Shown piece after piece: positions 48,109 through 56,212 of a stretch of 64,000 nt of DNA. The stretch's first letter is position 1; the number at the start of each line of letters is the position of its first letter. The notes beneath the pieces are model-generated. The model worked only from the letters and a program-made list of their open reading frames with translations. It did no database searches and had not been told where the DNA came from. Position numbers and translations under genes: made by a program. Origin of the DNA: Brevundimonas sp. 357 (lineage in GTDB: Bacteria; Pseudomonadota; Alphaproteobacteria; Caulobacterales; Caulobacteraceae); the NCBI RefSeq assembly GCF_003938605.1, contig NZ_RHWX01000001.1, forward strand, positions 248,001 through 312,000, given 5' to 3'.

Positions 48109-48942
48109 ATGAAGGCCCTATTTTACGCCGCCGCAGGCGCGGCGGTCCTCATCGCCGGAGCGGCCGAGGCCCATCAGGCCGGCGCCCGATATAACGCCGC
48201 CGCCGGCTACGCCCGCGGCCCCGTGGTCCAGAGCCGCGCCCAGACCTGGTACAGCGACACCGGCTGGCAGGGCGGCTACGGCCCGATCGAAAGCTATGGC
48301 TATGGCTACGGCTACGGCGGCGCCGGGGTTCGTCCGCCGGTCGTGATCGCCCCGTCGCAGCCGCCGATCCAGCATGGCGGCTACGCCTATTCCGGCGTCA
48401 CCCGCTCCATGCCCTTCGGCTATCCGGTCGACGGCTACGGCCGCTATCCCTGGGCGCGCGCCGGCTATGGCGGCTACGGCGGCCAGTATCAGGGCCAATA
48501 TCAGGGCGGCTACCAGCAGGGCTATTATCAGGGCGGATACGGTCACGACTGCGGCCGCTGCGGCCCGCCGCCCCAGCCTATGCAGCCGGTGCATTACCGC
48601 GCCGAGCCGATCTATGTCAGCCAGCCGCCGGTCTATGTCTCGCAGCCGCCCGTCTATGTGGAATCGCCGCCGGTCTTCGTGCAGCCGGCCCCGGTCTACG
48701 TCGAGCCGGCCCGCGTCCACGTGGCGCCGCCGCCGGTCCATGTGGCCGCCGCCGACGTGCGCGTCGCCCCGGCCCAGGTCGAAGTGGCCCGCCCCAATGT
48801 CTACGTCGAGCCGCCGCGCATCGAAACCGCCCCGCCGGTCGTGAACTTCGACCAGGGCTATTACGCCGTGCCGCCCGCCCCGCCGGCGCCGCCGTCTCCG
48901 ACCGAGCGGCCCTACCGCCAGGAACGCGGCGAACGCGGCTGA
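48109..48942 (+). CDS. low-complexity exported protein with Tyr/Gly and Val-x-Val repeats
   Basis: The 277-residue protein starts with a signal peptide (MKALFYAAAGAAVLIAGAAEA, cleavage near 21). Residues about 60-150 are Gly/Tyr-rich (GYGYGYGG, YQGQYQGGYQQGYYQGGY), followed by one CGRC pair. Residues about 165-240 repeat a five- to seven-residue unit of the type PPVYV (SQPPVYVSQPPVYVESPPV, PVHVAAADVRV), alternating Val with polar residues as in a beta strand. No enzymatic motif is seen. A structural or surface-adhesive role is plausible but unproven. It has its own terminator. Confidence 0.82.
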   Translation: MKALFYAAAGAAVLIAGAAEAHQAGARYNAAAGYARGPVVQSRAQTWYSDTGWQGGYGPIESYGYGYGYGGAGVRPPVVIAPSQPPIQHGGYAYSGVTRSMPFGYPVDGYGRYPWARAGYGGYGGQYQGQYQGGYQQGYYQGGYGHDCGRCGPPPQPMQPVHYRAEPIYVSQPPVYVSQPPVYVESPPVFVQPAPVYVEPARVHVAPPPVHVAAADVRVAPAQVEVARPNVYVEPPRIETAPPVVNFDQGYYAVPPAPPAPPSPTERPYRQERGERG

Positions 48943-48950
48943 TACGAAAA

Positions 48951-48982
48951 AAGGGCGGCGTCCGCAGACGCCGCCCTTCTTG
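48951..48982 (+). terminator. intrinsic terminator after the low-complexity protein gene
   Basis: AAGGGCGGCGTC (48951-48962) pairs with GACGCCGCCCTT (48967-48978) across CGCA, followed by CTTGTTT, partly shared with the parS-like site. Confidence 0.85.
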
Positions 48983-48996
48983 TTTCACGTGAAGCA
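48981..48996. promoter_or_regulatory. parS-like ParB binding site
   Basis: TGTTTCACGTGAAGCA matches the conserved bacterial parS palindrome TGTTTCACGTGAAACA at 15 of 16 positions. It lies between the terminator of the low-complexity gene and the convergent pyrF gene, a non-coding position. parS sites cluster near the chromosome origin. Confidence 0.8.
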
Positions 48997-49024
48997 GACC
49001 CCTTACGGATCAAGCTCATAGGCC

Positions 49025-49747
49025 TCAGACCAGGGCGATCTCCTGGGTGATCGCCTGGGCCGCCGCGCGCGGATCGGCGACGGCGGTGATCGGACGGCCG
49101 ATGACCAGATGGGTCGCCCCCGATTGCAGGGCGCTGGCCGGGGTCGCGGCGCGCGCCTGATCGTCCAGGGCCGCGCCCGCAGGCCGCACGCCCGGCGTCA
49201 CGATCAGGAAGTCCTCGCGCCCCGCCGCCATGGCGATCTCACGCGCCCGGCCCGCCTCATGCGGGCTGGAGACGACGCCGTGGATACCGGCCTCCAGCGC
49301 CTGACGCACCCGCTGCTCCACCAGTTCGGCCGCCGACAGACTGTGGTCGTCCGCCTTCAGATCGTCGTCGGTCAGGCTGGTCAGGACGGTGACGCCCAGA
49401 ATCTTCAGGTCGGATCCCGCCGCCCCGCGCGCCGCCGCCGCCATCACCTGGGGCCGGGCGTGGACGGTCAGCAGGTCGCAACCCGCGTTCGCCAGCACCG
49501 CCGTCGCCTTCTCCACCGTCGCGCCGATGTCGTGCAGCTTCCAGTCCAGAAACACCCGGGCGCCCGACGCCTTCAGCTCGCGCGCCAGCCCCATGCCGTC
49601 CGAGGCGAACAGCTGCAGCCCGACCTTGTAGAAGCCGACCGCATCGCCGATCCGCTCGACCAGGGCGCGCGCCTCATCGGTCGTCGGCACGTCCAGGGCG
49701 CAGATGACGCGCGGGTCGAAGGGGCGATTAGGGCGATCTTGCGACAT
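49025..49747 (-). CDS. pyrF: orotidine 5'-phosphate decarboxylase
   Basis: The 240-residue protein performs the last step of UMP synthesis. CALDVPT, VGLQLFASDGMGLA and the catalytic FLDWKLHDI (Asp-x-Lys-x-x-Asp) are present, as is ILGVTVLTSL and VTPGVRP. The ATG at 49747 is chosen because the upstream 33 codons lie in the gap to the divergent marC gene. Confidence 0.95.
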   Translation of the reverse strand: MSQDRPNRPFDPRVICALDVPTTDEARALVERIGDAVGFYKVGLQLFASDGMGLARELKASGARVFLDWKLHDIGATVEKATAVLANAGCDLLTVHARPQVMAAAARGAAGSDLKILGVTVLTSLTDDDLKADDHSLSAAELVEQRVRQALEAGIHGVVSSPHEAGRAREIAMAAGREDFLIVTPGVRPAGAALDDQARAATPASALQSGATHLVIGRPITAVADPRAAAQAITQEIALV

Positions 49748-49845
49748 TTCCGGCTCTCGGCGGCTTGCAGGCGCGCGCGGATGCCCCGATAGGTGAGACA
49801 AGGGGTCGCGGTCGCGCGGCGGGTTTTCTAAGGCGGGGGCAAGCA

Positions 49846-50544
49846 ATGAACGCGGTCGATCTGGGGGTCAACCTGTTCGTGGCGCTGTTCGCCCTGCTGG
49901 ACCCGATCGGCAATGTGCCGATCTTCGCGGCGGCCACGGCGGGCGCCTCCCTGCGTCAGCGCATCACCGTCTCGGCCATGATCTGCGCCTTCGCGGCGGT
50001 CTTCCTCGGCTTCTTCTTCTTCACGGGCCTGGGCCTGCTGCAGTTCTTCGGCATTTCGCTGGCCGCCTTCCGCATCGCGGGCGGCATCCTGCTGCTGCTG
50101 CTGGGTCTGGACATGGCGCGCGAGGACTTCCTGAAGATTTTCGCCGACGCCGACGCGACGACCGACGCCCAGGACGTGCGCGGCTACGCCAAGCGCCGGT
50201 TCAAGCGCCTGATCGTGCCCTTCGCCATTCCCCTGATGATCGGACCGGGCGCCATCTCAGCCATCATCATCCAGGCGGGCGAGGCCCAGAAGCTGGGCGC
50301 GGCGGGCACGGCCGCGTCGCTGACCGCCATGGTCGCCGCCTGCGTCGTCACCTTCCTGTGCTTCGCCGCCACCGGCCCGATCAGCCGCATCCTGGGCGAC
50401 GTGGGCATGGCCATCGTGGTGCGGGTGCTGGGCCTGATCCTGTGCGCCCTGGCGATCCAGTTCATCCTGATGGGTCTGGGCGAAGCCCTGCCGGGCATGT
50501 TCAGCGCGGGCGTCACCACCCCCTACCCCTCGGGCGGGCACTAA
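49846..50544 (+). CDS. MarC family integral membrane protein
   Basis: The 232-residue protein has six hydrophobic segments and matches MarC (UPF0056): LFVALFALLDPIGNVPIFAA at the start, AFRIAGGILLLLLGLDM and FAIPLMIGPGAISAII further on. The family was once linked to multiple antibiotic resistance but its function is not established. It converges on the SDR gene with five bases between stops. Confidence 0.9.
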   Translation: MNAVDLGVNLFVALFALLDPIGNVPIFAAATAGASLRQRITVSAMICAFAAVFLGFFFFTGLGLLQFFGISLAAFRIAGGILLLLLGLDMAREDFLKIFADADATTDAQDVRGYAKRRFKRLIVPFAIPLMIGPGAISAIIIQAGEAQKLGAAGTAASLTAMVAACVVTFLCFAATGPISRILGDVGMAIVVRVLGLILCALAIQFILMGLGEALPGMFSAGVTTPYPSGGH

Positions 50545-50549
50545 AAGCT

Positions 50550-51365
50550 CTAGAGGCGGTCCAACCGTTTGGCGTGGCCGCCGACCATCTTCAGCGCCAG
50601 GGCGTCCGGCAGCAGCCCGCCCAGCGCGGCCAGCACATTATTGGCGAAGCCCGGCGTCACGCGCGGCCGGTTGGCCTCGACCGCGTCCCAGCCGATGCGG
50701 GCCACGCGGTCGGCGTCCATCCACATCCACTTCGGATAGGCGGCCGAGACCTGATCGCGCGAGCCGTTGACGTCGTGGAACTCGGTATAGGTGTAGCCGG
50801 GGCACAGGGCGGTGACGTGCACGCCGGTCCCCTGCGTCTCCAGCCACAGCCCCTGCGACGCCTTGATCAGGAAGCTCTTGATCGGACCGTAAAGCGTGTC
50901 GCCGCCCGTCGCCGGCATCTGTCCGGCCAGGGAGGCCACGTTCAGCACCCGGCCCCAGCCGCGCGCGACCATGCCGGGCAGCACCATGCGCGACAGCTCG
51001 ACCGGCGCGCTCAGCATGACGCGGATCATGGCGGCGTGGTCCGCCGGATCGGTCGTCAGAAAGCCCGTGGTGCGACTGAAGCCCGCATTGTTGATCAGGC
51101 CGTCGACGCTCAATCCTCGCGCCGCGATCGCCTCGGCCAGACGCACAGGCGCCTCGGGCTCGGCCAGGTCGGCGACGATGACCGTCGCGGCGACGCCGTG
51201 CGCGGCGGCCAGTTCCTCGGCCAGGGCCTGAAGCGGCCCTTCGCGCCGGGCGGTCAGGATCAGGTCATGCCCCCGCGCCGCGCAGACGCGCGCCAGGGCG
51301 GCGCCGATGCCCGCCGAAGCGCCGGTGATAAGGATGGTGCGCCGCGCGTCCCCCAAGACCGCCAC
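50550..51365 (-). CDS. SDR family oxidoreductase
   Basis: The 271-residue short-chain dehydrogenase has TGASAGIG for NAD(P) binding, NNAG, catalytic Ser in NVASLAG and Y-x3-K in YGPIKSF. It belongs to the classical 'MxxTxPVYG' type group acting on carbonyl or hydroxyl groups of unknown substrates. The GTG at 51365, one base after the Rrf2 stop, is preferred; an ATG at 51407 would overlap the Rrf2 gene by 41 bases. Translation is probably coupled to the Rrf2 regulator. Confidence 0.85.
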   Translation of the reverse strand: MAVLGDARRTILITGASAGIGAALARVCAARGHDLILTARREGPLQALAEELAAAHGVAATVIVADLAEPEAPVRLAEAIAARGLSVDGLINNAGFSRTTGFLTTDPADHAAMIRVMLSAPVELSRMVLPGMVARGWGRVLNVASLAGQMPATGGDTLYGPIKSFLIKASQGLWLETQGTGVHVTALCPGYTYTEFHDVNGSRDQVSAAYPKWMWMDADRVARIGWDAVEANRPRVTPGFANNVLAALGGLLPDALALKMVGGHAKRLDRL

Positions 51366-51366
51366 G

Positions 51367-51843
51367 TCAGGCGGCGTCAGCGTTAGGACAGGCCGGGTGT
51401 GGCGCAAAGGCGCGCAACACCTCGGGATCTTCTTCCAGCAAGTCAGCGATGGTGATCTTCGACAGGGCCGCGCCCGCCGCCTGATCCGCCGCCGTCAGGG
51501 CCTTGGCCACCTGACGCGGGATGTGTTCGCCGACCGGACAGCCCTTGGCCCCAGCGGGCGGCGAGCCCAGATGGGCGCAGCCGTTCACGGCCTTCAGCAC
51601 CTCGTCCAGGCAAATGGTCTCGGGCCGGCGCAGCAGCCAGGATCCGCCAGACGCGCCGGGGCGCGTCGCGATCAGCCCCGCCTTCGCCAGCAGGGCCGTG
51701 ACCCGACGGATCACCACCGGATTGGTCGGCACCGACGCGGCCAGAACGGCGCTCGGCTCGGCCTCGGTCGCCGAATAGGCGCCCTTGTGGGCCAGATAGG
51801 CCAGGGCGTGGGCGGCGACGGGAAAACGTTGGCTGTCAGACAT
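51367..51843 (-). CDS. Rrf2 family transcriptional regulator
   Basis: The 158-residue protein begins with a winged-helix domain (FPVAAHALAYLAHK, VVIRRVTALLAKAGLIATRPGASGGSWLLR). It carries Cys in NGCAHLGSPPAGAKGCPVG and a third Cys near the C-terminus (ACPNADAA), like redox-responsive YwnA-type Rrf2 proteins rather than the Fe-S IscR type. It most likely controls the downstream SDR gene and itself. The 88 bases upstream contain an AT-rich ACAAAAACTGTTT stretch that could be its operator. Confidence 0.88.
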   Translation of the reverse strand: MSDSQRFPVAAHALAYLAHKGAYSATEAEPSAVLAASVPTNPVVIRRVTALLAKAGLIATRPGASGGSWLLRRPETICLDEVLKAVNGCAHLGSPPAGAKGCPVGEHIPRQVAKALTAADQAAGAALSKITIADLLEEDPEVLRAFAPHPACPNADAA

Positions 51844-51931
51844 CAGGGTTCATGCTCCTGATGGGAAGGTAGGCCTTCCGAGAGCGTTTCACAAATCCAT
51901 CCGTAACAAAAACTGTTTCCGTATAGCTCCG

Positions 51932-53020
51932 CTAGGCTCCGGCCTTGCGCGCAAAGCCCCAGGCCGCGTCCGAAAGCGGGCCGACCTGGGCCGCCATCGC
52001 CCGCGCATGGGCGCTGGCGGCGGTGCCGTCGCGCACCCGTCCGGCGATGCCCTGGCAGATGGCCGCCAGCCGGAACAGATTATAGGCGAACAGCCAATCC
52101 AGGTTCGTCGGCGCCGCCGTCCCGGTCTTCTGCGCATAGCGCTCGACCGTCTCCTCGACCGAAGGAACGCCCAGCGCCTTCAGATCGGACCCGGCCAGGC
52201 CGTTGCGCAAGGACGCCGGGATCACCCAGGCGATCAGCAGATAGGAGAAGTCCGCCATCGGGTCGCCCAGGGTCGACAGCTCCCAGTCCAACACCGCGCG
52301 CACCTTCGCCTCGGCCGGATCGAGGATCAGATTGTCGAGGCGGAAGTCCCCATGCACGATCCGCGTCGGCCCCTCGGGCGGCAGGCTGTCGGGCAGGAAG
52401 GCGATCAGCCGATCCATGGCCGCGATCGGCTCGATCTCGGAGGCGCGATACTGTTTGGTCCAGCGCCCCACCTGGCGCGCGAAATAATTCCCCGCCTTGC
52501 CGTAGTCGGCCAGGCCCACAGCCTCCGGCTCCAGCCGATGCAGCGCCGCCAGCGTATCGACCTGGGCGTCATAGACGTCGCGGCGCTCCGGCGGCGTCAG
52601 ACCCGGCAGCTTCAAGTCCCAGAAGATGCGCCCCTCGACCTTCTCCATGACGTAGAAGATAGAGCCGATGACGCCATCATCCGTACACAGAACATAGGGG
52701 CGCGCGACCGGAAAACCCTGGGCGTGCAGGGCCGAGATGACGGCGAACTCCCGGTCCACGGCATGGGCGCTGGCCAGCAGCGCGCCCGGCGGCTTGCGAC
52801 GCAACACATAGCTCCGGCCCGGCGTGGTCAGCTCATAGGTCGGGTTGGACTGGCCGCCCTTGAACTGGCGGATGGTCAGCGGCCCGGCGTAACCCTCGAC
52901 GTTCGCCGCCAGCCAGGCGTCCAGCGCCGCCTCGTCCAACCGATGGCGGTCGTCCACCTCGCGCGTGCCCGAAAACGCAGTTTGAGCGTCCAATGTCTGA
53001 GCATCCACGGCCTCGGTCAT
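51932..53020 (-). CDS. APH-fold phosphotransferase family protein (ACAD10-like)
   Basis: The 362-residue protein has an aminoglycoside-phosphotransferase fold with the VLRRKPPGALL Lys region, HGDFRLDN catalytic loop and LDWELSTLGDP metal motif. Such proteins in proteobacteria often accompany acyl-CoA dehydrogenases and phosphorylate hydroxyacyl-CoA or unknown substrates. No acyl-CoA dehydrogenase is adjacent here, but a MaoC hydratase is 2.6 kb away. The start ATG overlaps the glpK stop by four bases. Confidence 0.85.
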   Translation of the reverse strand: MTEAVDAQTLDAQTAFSGTREVDDRHRLDEAALDAWLAANVEGYAGPLTIRQFKGGQSNPTYELTTPGRSYVLRRKPPGALLASAHAVDREFAVISALHAQGFPVARPYVLCTDDGVIGSIFYVMEKVEGRIFWDLKLPGLTPPERRDVYDAQVDTLAALHRLEPEAVGLADYGKAGNYFARQVGRWTKQYRASEIEPIAAMDRLIAFLPDSLPPEGPTRIVHGDFRLDNLILDPAEAKVRAVLDWELSTLGDPMADFSYLLIAWVIPASLRNGLAGSDLKALGVPSVEETVERYAQKTGTAAPTNLDWLFAYNLFRLAAICQGIAGRVRDGTAASAHARAMAAQVGPLSDAAWGFARKAGA

Positions 53021-54567
53021 TCTCCCTCCTCCGGCTGGGCGGCGATGATGGCGGCCCTGACCGCGCCGCGCCAGCCCTTGAGCAGCCGCGCCCGCGCCTC
53101 GGCTCCCATACGCGGGGTCCAGACGGCGGGCGCCTCGGCCGGAGCGGTCCACAGGGCCTCGGTCAGACCGACGCCATAGGCCGCCAGCCGCGCCGCGCCC
53201 ATGGCCGTCATCTCCTGGAAGGCAGGGCGTTCGACCTCGACCTCGCAGATGTCGGCGACGAACTGCATGGCGAAGGCGTTGGCGGTGACGCCGCCGTCGA
53301 CCTTGAGCCGTTTCAGCGGCGGCGCCCCGTCCTTCGTCAGGGCGTCCAGCAGGTCGCGGGTCTGATAGGCCAGGCTCTCCAGCGCCGCGCGGACCATGTG
53401 CGCCGGTCCGCTGTCGCGGGTCAGGCCGACGACCGTACCGCGCGCCTCCGGCTCCCACCACGGCGCGCCCAGGCCGGTGAAGCCGGGGACCAGATAGACC
53501 CCGCCGTTGTCCTTCAACGTCTGGGCCATCGCCTCGGACTGACGCGAGTCCGACAGCACCTTCAGCCCGTCGCGCAGCCACTGGATCGCCGACCCGGCCG
53601 AAAAGATGGACCCCTCCAGCGCATAGGCGGCCTCTCCGCCCGCCGCATAGCCGAGCGTCCCCAGCAGGCGCGAAGTCGAGGCCACCGGCGCCGCCCCGAC
53701 ATTGGCGACCAGAAAGGCGCCCGTGCCGTAGGTGATCTTGGCGTCGCCCGCCGTCAGCGCCCCGTGGCCGACAAGCGCCGCGTGCTGATCCCCCGCCGAG
53801 CCGTGAATGGGCAGGGCGCGCCCCAGCAGGGACGCATCAGCCTCGCCCAGCAGGGCGTCGCAGTCGCGGATTTCCGGCAGGGCCTCGATCGGCACGCCGA
53901 ACAGGTCGCACAGATCCTGTCGCCAGGCGCGCGACGTCAGGTCCATCAAGCTGGTGCGGCTGGCGTTGGTGGCGTCGGTGACGTGGCTGTCTCCGCCGGT
54001 CAGCTTCCAGATCAGCCAGGCGTCGATGGTGCCCAGCTTGACCTCGCCGCGCGCCGCCCGCTCGCGCGCGCCGGGCACGGCGTCCAGCAGCCAGGCGTAT
54101 TTCGACGCCGAGAAATAGGGATCGAGGATCAGGCCCGTCGCCGCCTGCACCATCGCCTCATGCCCTGCCGCCGCCAGCTTGCCCGTCGCCTCGGCCGTGC
54201 GTCGGTCCTGCCAGACGATGGCGCGGTGCAGGGGCTCGCCGGTCGCCGCGTCCCAGATGACCGAGGTCTCGCGCTGGTTAGTGATGCCGATGGCGGCGAA
54301 GCGGCCGACGCCGCCCGCCTTCCTGACCACCTCGCGGCAGGTCTGCAGCGTCGCGCGCCAGATCTCGGCCGCGTCATGCTCGACCCAGCCCGACTGCGGG
54401 AAATGCTGCGCCAGCTCGATCTGGCTGACGGCGACGGCGTGGAAGGCCCCGCCTTCATTCTTGTCGCCTACCGGGCTTCGCCCTGCTTGAGGCTGTGAAA
54501 CTTCAAACGCGATCGCCCGCGTCGAGGTCGTGCCCTGGTCGATGGCGAGGATCATATTTGCTTGCAT
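53017..54567 (-). CDS. glpK: glycerol kinase with an in-frame palindromic-element insertion
   Basis: The 516-residue protein is about 18 longer than usual GlpK. It has LAIDQGTTSTRAIAFE, GITNQRET, IVWQDRRTAE, KLGTIDAWLIWKLTGG, SAGDQHAALVG and ALEGSIFSAGSAIQWLRDGL, and VDGGVTANAF near the C-terminus. After TSTRAIAFE the sequence SQPQAGRSPVGDKNEGG is not in GlpK of other bacteria; its coding stretch is a copy of the window's palindromic repeat (54465-54494). The reading frame is kept and no catalytic residue is interrupted. It makes glycerol 3-phosphate. It is divergent from the threonine dehydratase gene. A second ATG four codons in is possible. Confidence 0.93.
   Translation of the reverse strand: MQANMILAIDQGTTSTRAIAFEVSQPQAGRSPVGDKNEGGAFHAVAVSQIELAQHFPQSGWVEHDAAEIWRATLQTCREVVRKAGGVGRFAAIGITNQRETSVIWDAATGEPLHRAIVWQDRRTAEATGKLAAAGHEAMVQAATGLILDPYFSASKYAWLLDAVPGARERAARGEVKLGTIDAWLIWKLTGGDSHVTDATNASRTSLMDLTSRAWRQDLCDLFGVPIEALPEIRDCDALLGEADASLLGRALPIHGSAGDQHAALVGHGALTAGDAKITYGTGAFLVANVGAAPVASTSRLLGTLGYAAGGEAAYALEGSIFSAGSAIQWLRDGLKVLSDSRQSEAMAQTLKDNGGVYLVPGFTGLGAPWWEPEARGTVVGLTRDSGPAHMVRAALESLAYQTRDLLDALTKDGAPPLKRLKVDGGVTANAFAMQFVADICEVEVERPAFQEMTAMGAARLAAYGVGLTEALWTAPAEAPAVWTPRMGAEARARLLKGWRGAVRAAIIAAQPEEGE
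54465..54494. repeat. palindromic element inside glpK
   Basis: On the right strand it reads CGCCTACCG, GGGC-TTC-GCCC and TGCTTGAGGCT. It matches the intergenic copies at 6960 and 17819 in its arms, with its own complementary stem. On the leftward coding strand it is followed by AAGAATGA, as at 6960. It encodes residues 25-35 of the protein. Confidence 0.85.
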
Positions 54568-54612
54568 GATGTGAGTTATGCAGAGCCTGCGCCGCGACGT
54601 AAGAGGGAAGCC

Positions 54613-55587
54613 ATGCATACGCCCAGCTTTAAAGGCGTCGTCGACGCCGCCCGCCAGATCGCCCCCGCCGCCGTCCGCACGCCGTTGATCGAGCATCCGG
54701 CCCTGAACGAGGCCGTCGGCGGTCGCGTCCTGATGAAGGCCGAGACCTTTCAGGTGGCGGGCGCCTTCAAATTCCGCGGCGCCTATAATCGCGTCAGCCG
54801 ACTGAACGAAGAAGAGAAGACGCGCGGCGTCGTGGCCTATTCCTCGGGCAACCACGCGCAGGGGGTGGCGGCGGCGGCCAAGGGCGTCGGCGCGCCCGCC
54901 GCCATCGTCATGCCGTCCGACAGTCCAGCGGTGAAGGTCGAAGGCGTGCGCGCCTTCGGCGGCGAGGTGCGCTTCTACGACCGCTGGACCGAAAGTCGCG
55001 AGGCCATCGGCGCCGAGATAGCGGCCGAGCGCGGCTCGGTACTGGTCCCCCCGTTCGACGACCCCTTCATCATCGAGGGCCAGGGCACGGTCGGGCTGGA
55101 GATGCTGGAGCAGGCGGGCGTACCGATGGACCAGCTGCTGTGCGGCGCCTCGGGCGGCGGGCTGATCGCCGGGATCAATCTGGTCATGGCCGAACAGAGC
55201 CCCGACACCCGCGTCATCGTGGTCGAGCCCGACGCCTTCGACGACACCCGCCGCTCGCTGGAGGCGGGCCAGCGCACCGCCCATCCGCAAGGGTCGCCGT
55301 CCATCTGCGACGCCCTGATGGCGCCCATTCCGGGCGAGCTGACCTGGCCGATCAACCGGCGGCTGGCGGGCGCCGCGACCGTCACCGACGCCGAGGTCGC
55401 CGAGGCCATGCGCTTCGCCTTCCGCTGGCTGAAGCTGGTCATAGAGCCGGGCGGCGCCGTGTCCCTGGCCGCTCTGCTGTCAGGCAAGGTCGAAGCGAAG
55501 GGGCTGACCACGGGCGTCGTCCTGTCGGGCGGCAACGTCGACCCCGGCCTGTTCAGCGAAATCATCGAGGGACGCTTCGAGGGGTAG
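54613..55587 (+). CDS. threonine/serine dehydratase family protein (PLP-dependent)
   Basis: The 324-residue fold-type II PLP enzyme has the cofactor Lys in AFKFRGAYNR, SSGNHAQGVA for the substrate carboxylate, SGGGLIAG for the phosphate, and GGNVD near the end. It has no C-terminal ACT regulatory domain, so it resembles catabolic TdcB or eukaryotic serine racemase rather than IlvA. The ATG at 54613 has AAGAGGGAAG before it. It is divergent from glpK with 45 bases between starts. Confidence 0.88.
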   Translation: MHTPSFKGVVDAARQIAPAAVRTPLIEHPALNEAVGGRVLMKAETFQVAGAFKFRGAYNRVSRLNEEEKTRGVVAYSSGNHAQGVAAAAKGVGAPAAIVMPSDSPAVKVEGVRAFGGEVRFYDRWTESREAIGAEIAAERGSVLVPPFDDPFIIEGQGTVGLEMLEQAGVPMDQLLCGASGGGLIAGINLVMAEQSPDTRVIVVEPDAFDDTRRSLEAGQRTAHPQGSPSICDALMAPIPGELTWPINRRLAGAATVTDAEVAEAMRFAFRWLKLVIEPGGAVSLAALLSGKVEAKGLTTGVVLSGGNVDPGLFSEIIEGRFEG

Positions 55588-55642
55588 GCCTTGCCTCCGC
55601 CCCTTCCCCGCGCAAGGCTGGCGCAAACGGGAGGGGCGTCAC

Positions 55643-56098
55643 ATGACCAAGGCCAGCGAACTTCAATCCCTGATCGGACAGGAGGTCGGCGTCAGCCGCT
55701 GGTTCGCGCTGGATCAGGCGCGCATCGACGCCTTCGCCGGCCTGACCGAGGACGAGCAGTTCATCCACGTCGACCCCGAGCGCGCCAAGGCGACGCCCTT
55801 CGGCGGGACCATCGCGCACGGCTTCCTGACCCTCAGCCTCGCCTCGGCCATGAGCATGGATGCGGTCGCCCCGCTGGATGATCTGGTCATGGGGGTGAAC
55901 TACGGCTTCGACCGCCTGCGCTTCCTCGCCCCGGCGCCGTCGGGATCGCGCGTGCGCGGCCGTTTCAAACTGCTGTCAGCCGAGGACAAGGGGGGCGGCC
56001 GATGGCTGCTGAAGCACGAACTGACCGTCGAGATCGACGGCGGCGACAAGCCCGCCCTGATCGCCGAATGGCTGACGATGCAGGTGGTGAAGGCCTAA
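55643..56098 (+). CDS. MaoC family hydratase
   Basis: The 151-residue single hot-dog domain has hydratase 2 motif residues Asp and His in EDEQFIHVDPERAKATPFGGTIAHGFL. Such R-specific enoyl-CoA hydratases (PhaJ-like) act on trans-2-enoyl-CoA in fatty acid breakdown or PHA supply. It starts 55 bases after the dehydratase gene. Confidence 0.9.
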   Translation: MTKASELQSLIGQEVGVSRWFALDQARIDAFAGLTEDEQFIHVDPERAKATPFGGTIAHGFLTLSLASAMSMDAVAPLDDLVMGVNYGFDRLRFLAPAPSGSRVRGRFKLLSAEDKGGGRWLLKHELTVEIDGGDKPALIAEWLTMQVVKA

Positions 56099-56105
56099 AC
56101 TCTCC

Positions 56106-56200
56106 CCGCTCATCCCGGCGGACGCCGGGATCCAGTCCTTTGGCCTCAGCCGCCATGCTTGCAGCTCTCACTGGGCCCCGGCGTCCCCCGGGGTGAGCGG
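56106..56200. repeat. full-length CCCGGCGGACGCCGGG repeat unit
   Basis: CCGCTCATCCCGGCG at the left end and CCGGGGTGAGCGG at the right are inverted outer arms; each end also holds its own palindrome. CCAGTCCTTTGGC (56132-56144) is identical to the half copy at 29882. It fills most of the gap between the MaoC gene and the convergent oxidoreductase gene. Confidence 0.75.
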
Positions 56201-56212
56201 CGTATCAGGCGT

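Noticed and set aside
54562..54612. Upstream ATG for the threonine dehydratase gene
   Set aside because: It would add 17 residues overlapping the glpK start region, and the ATG at 54613 has a better ribosome site and matches the domain start.
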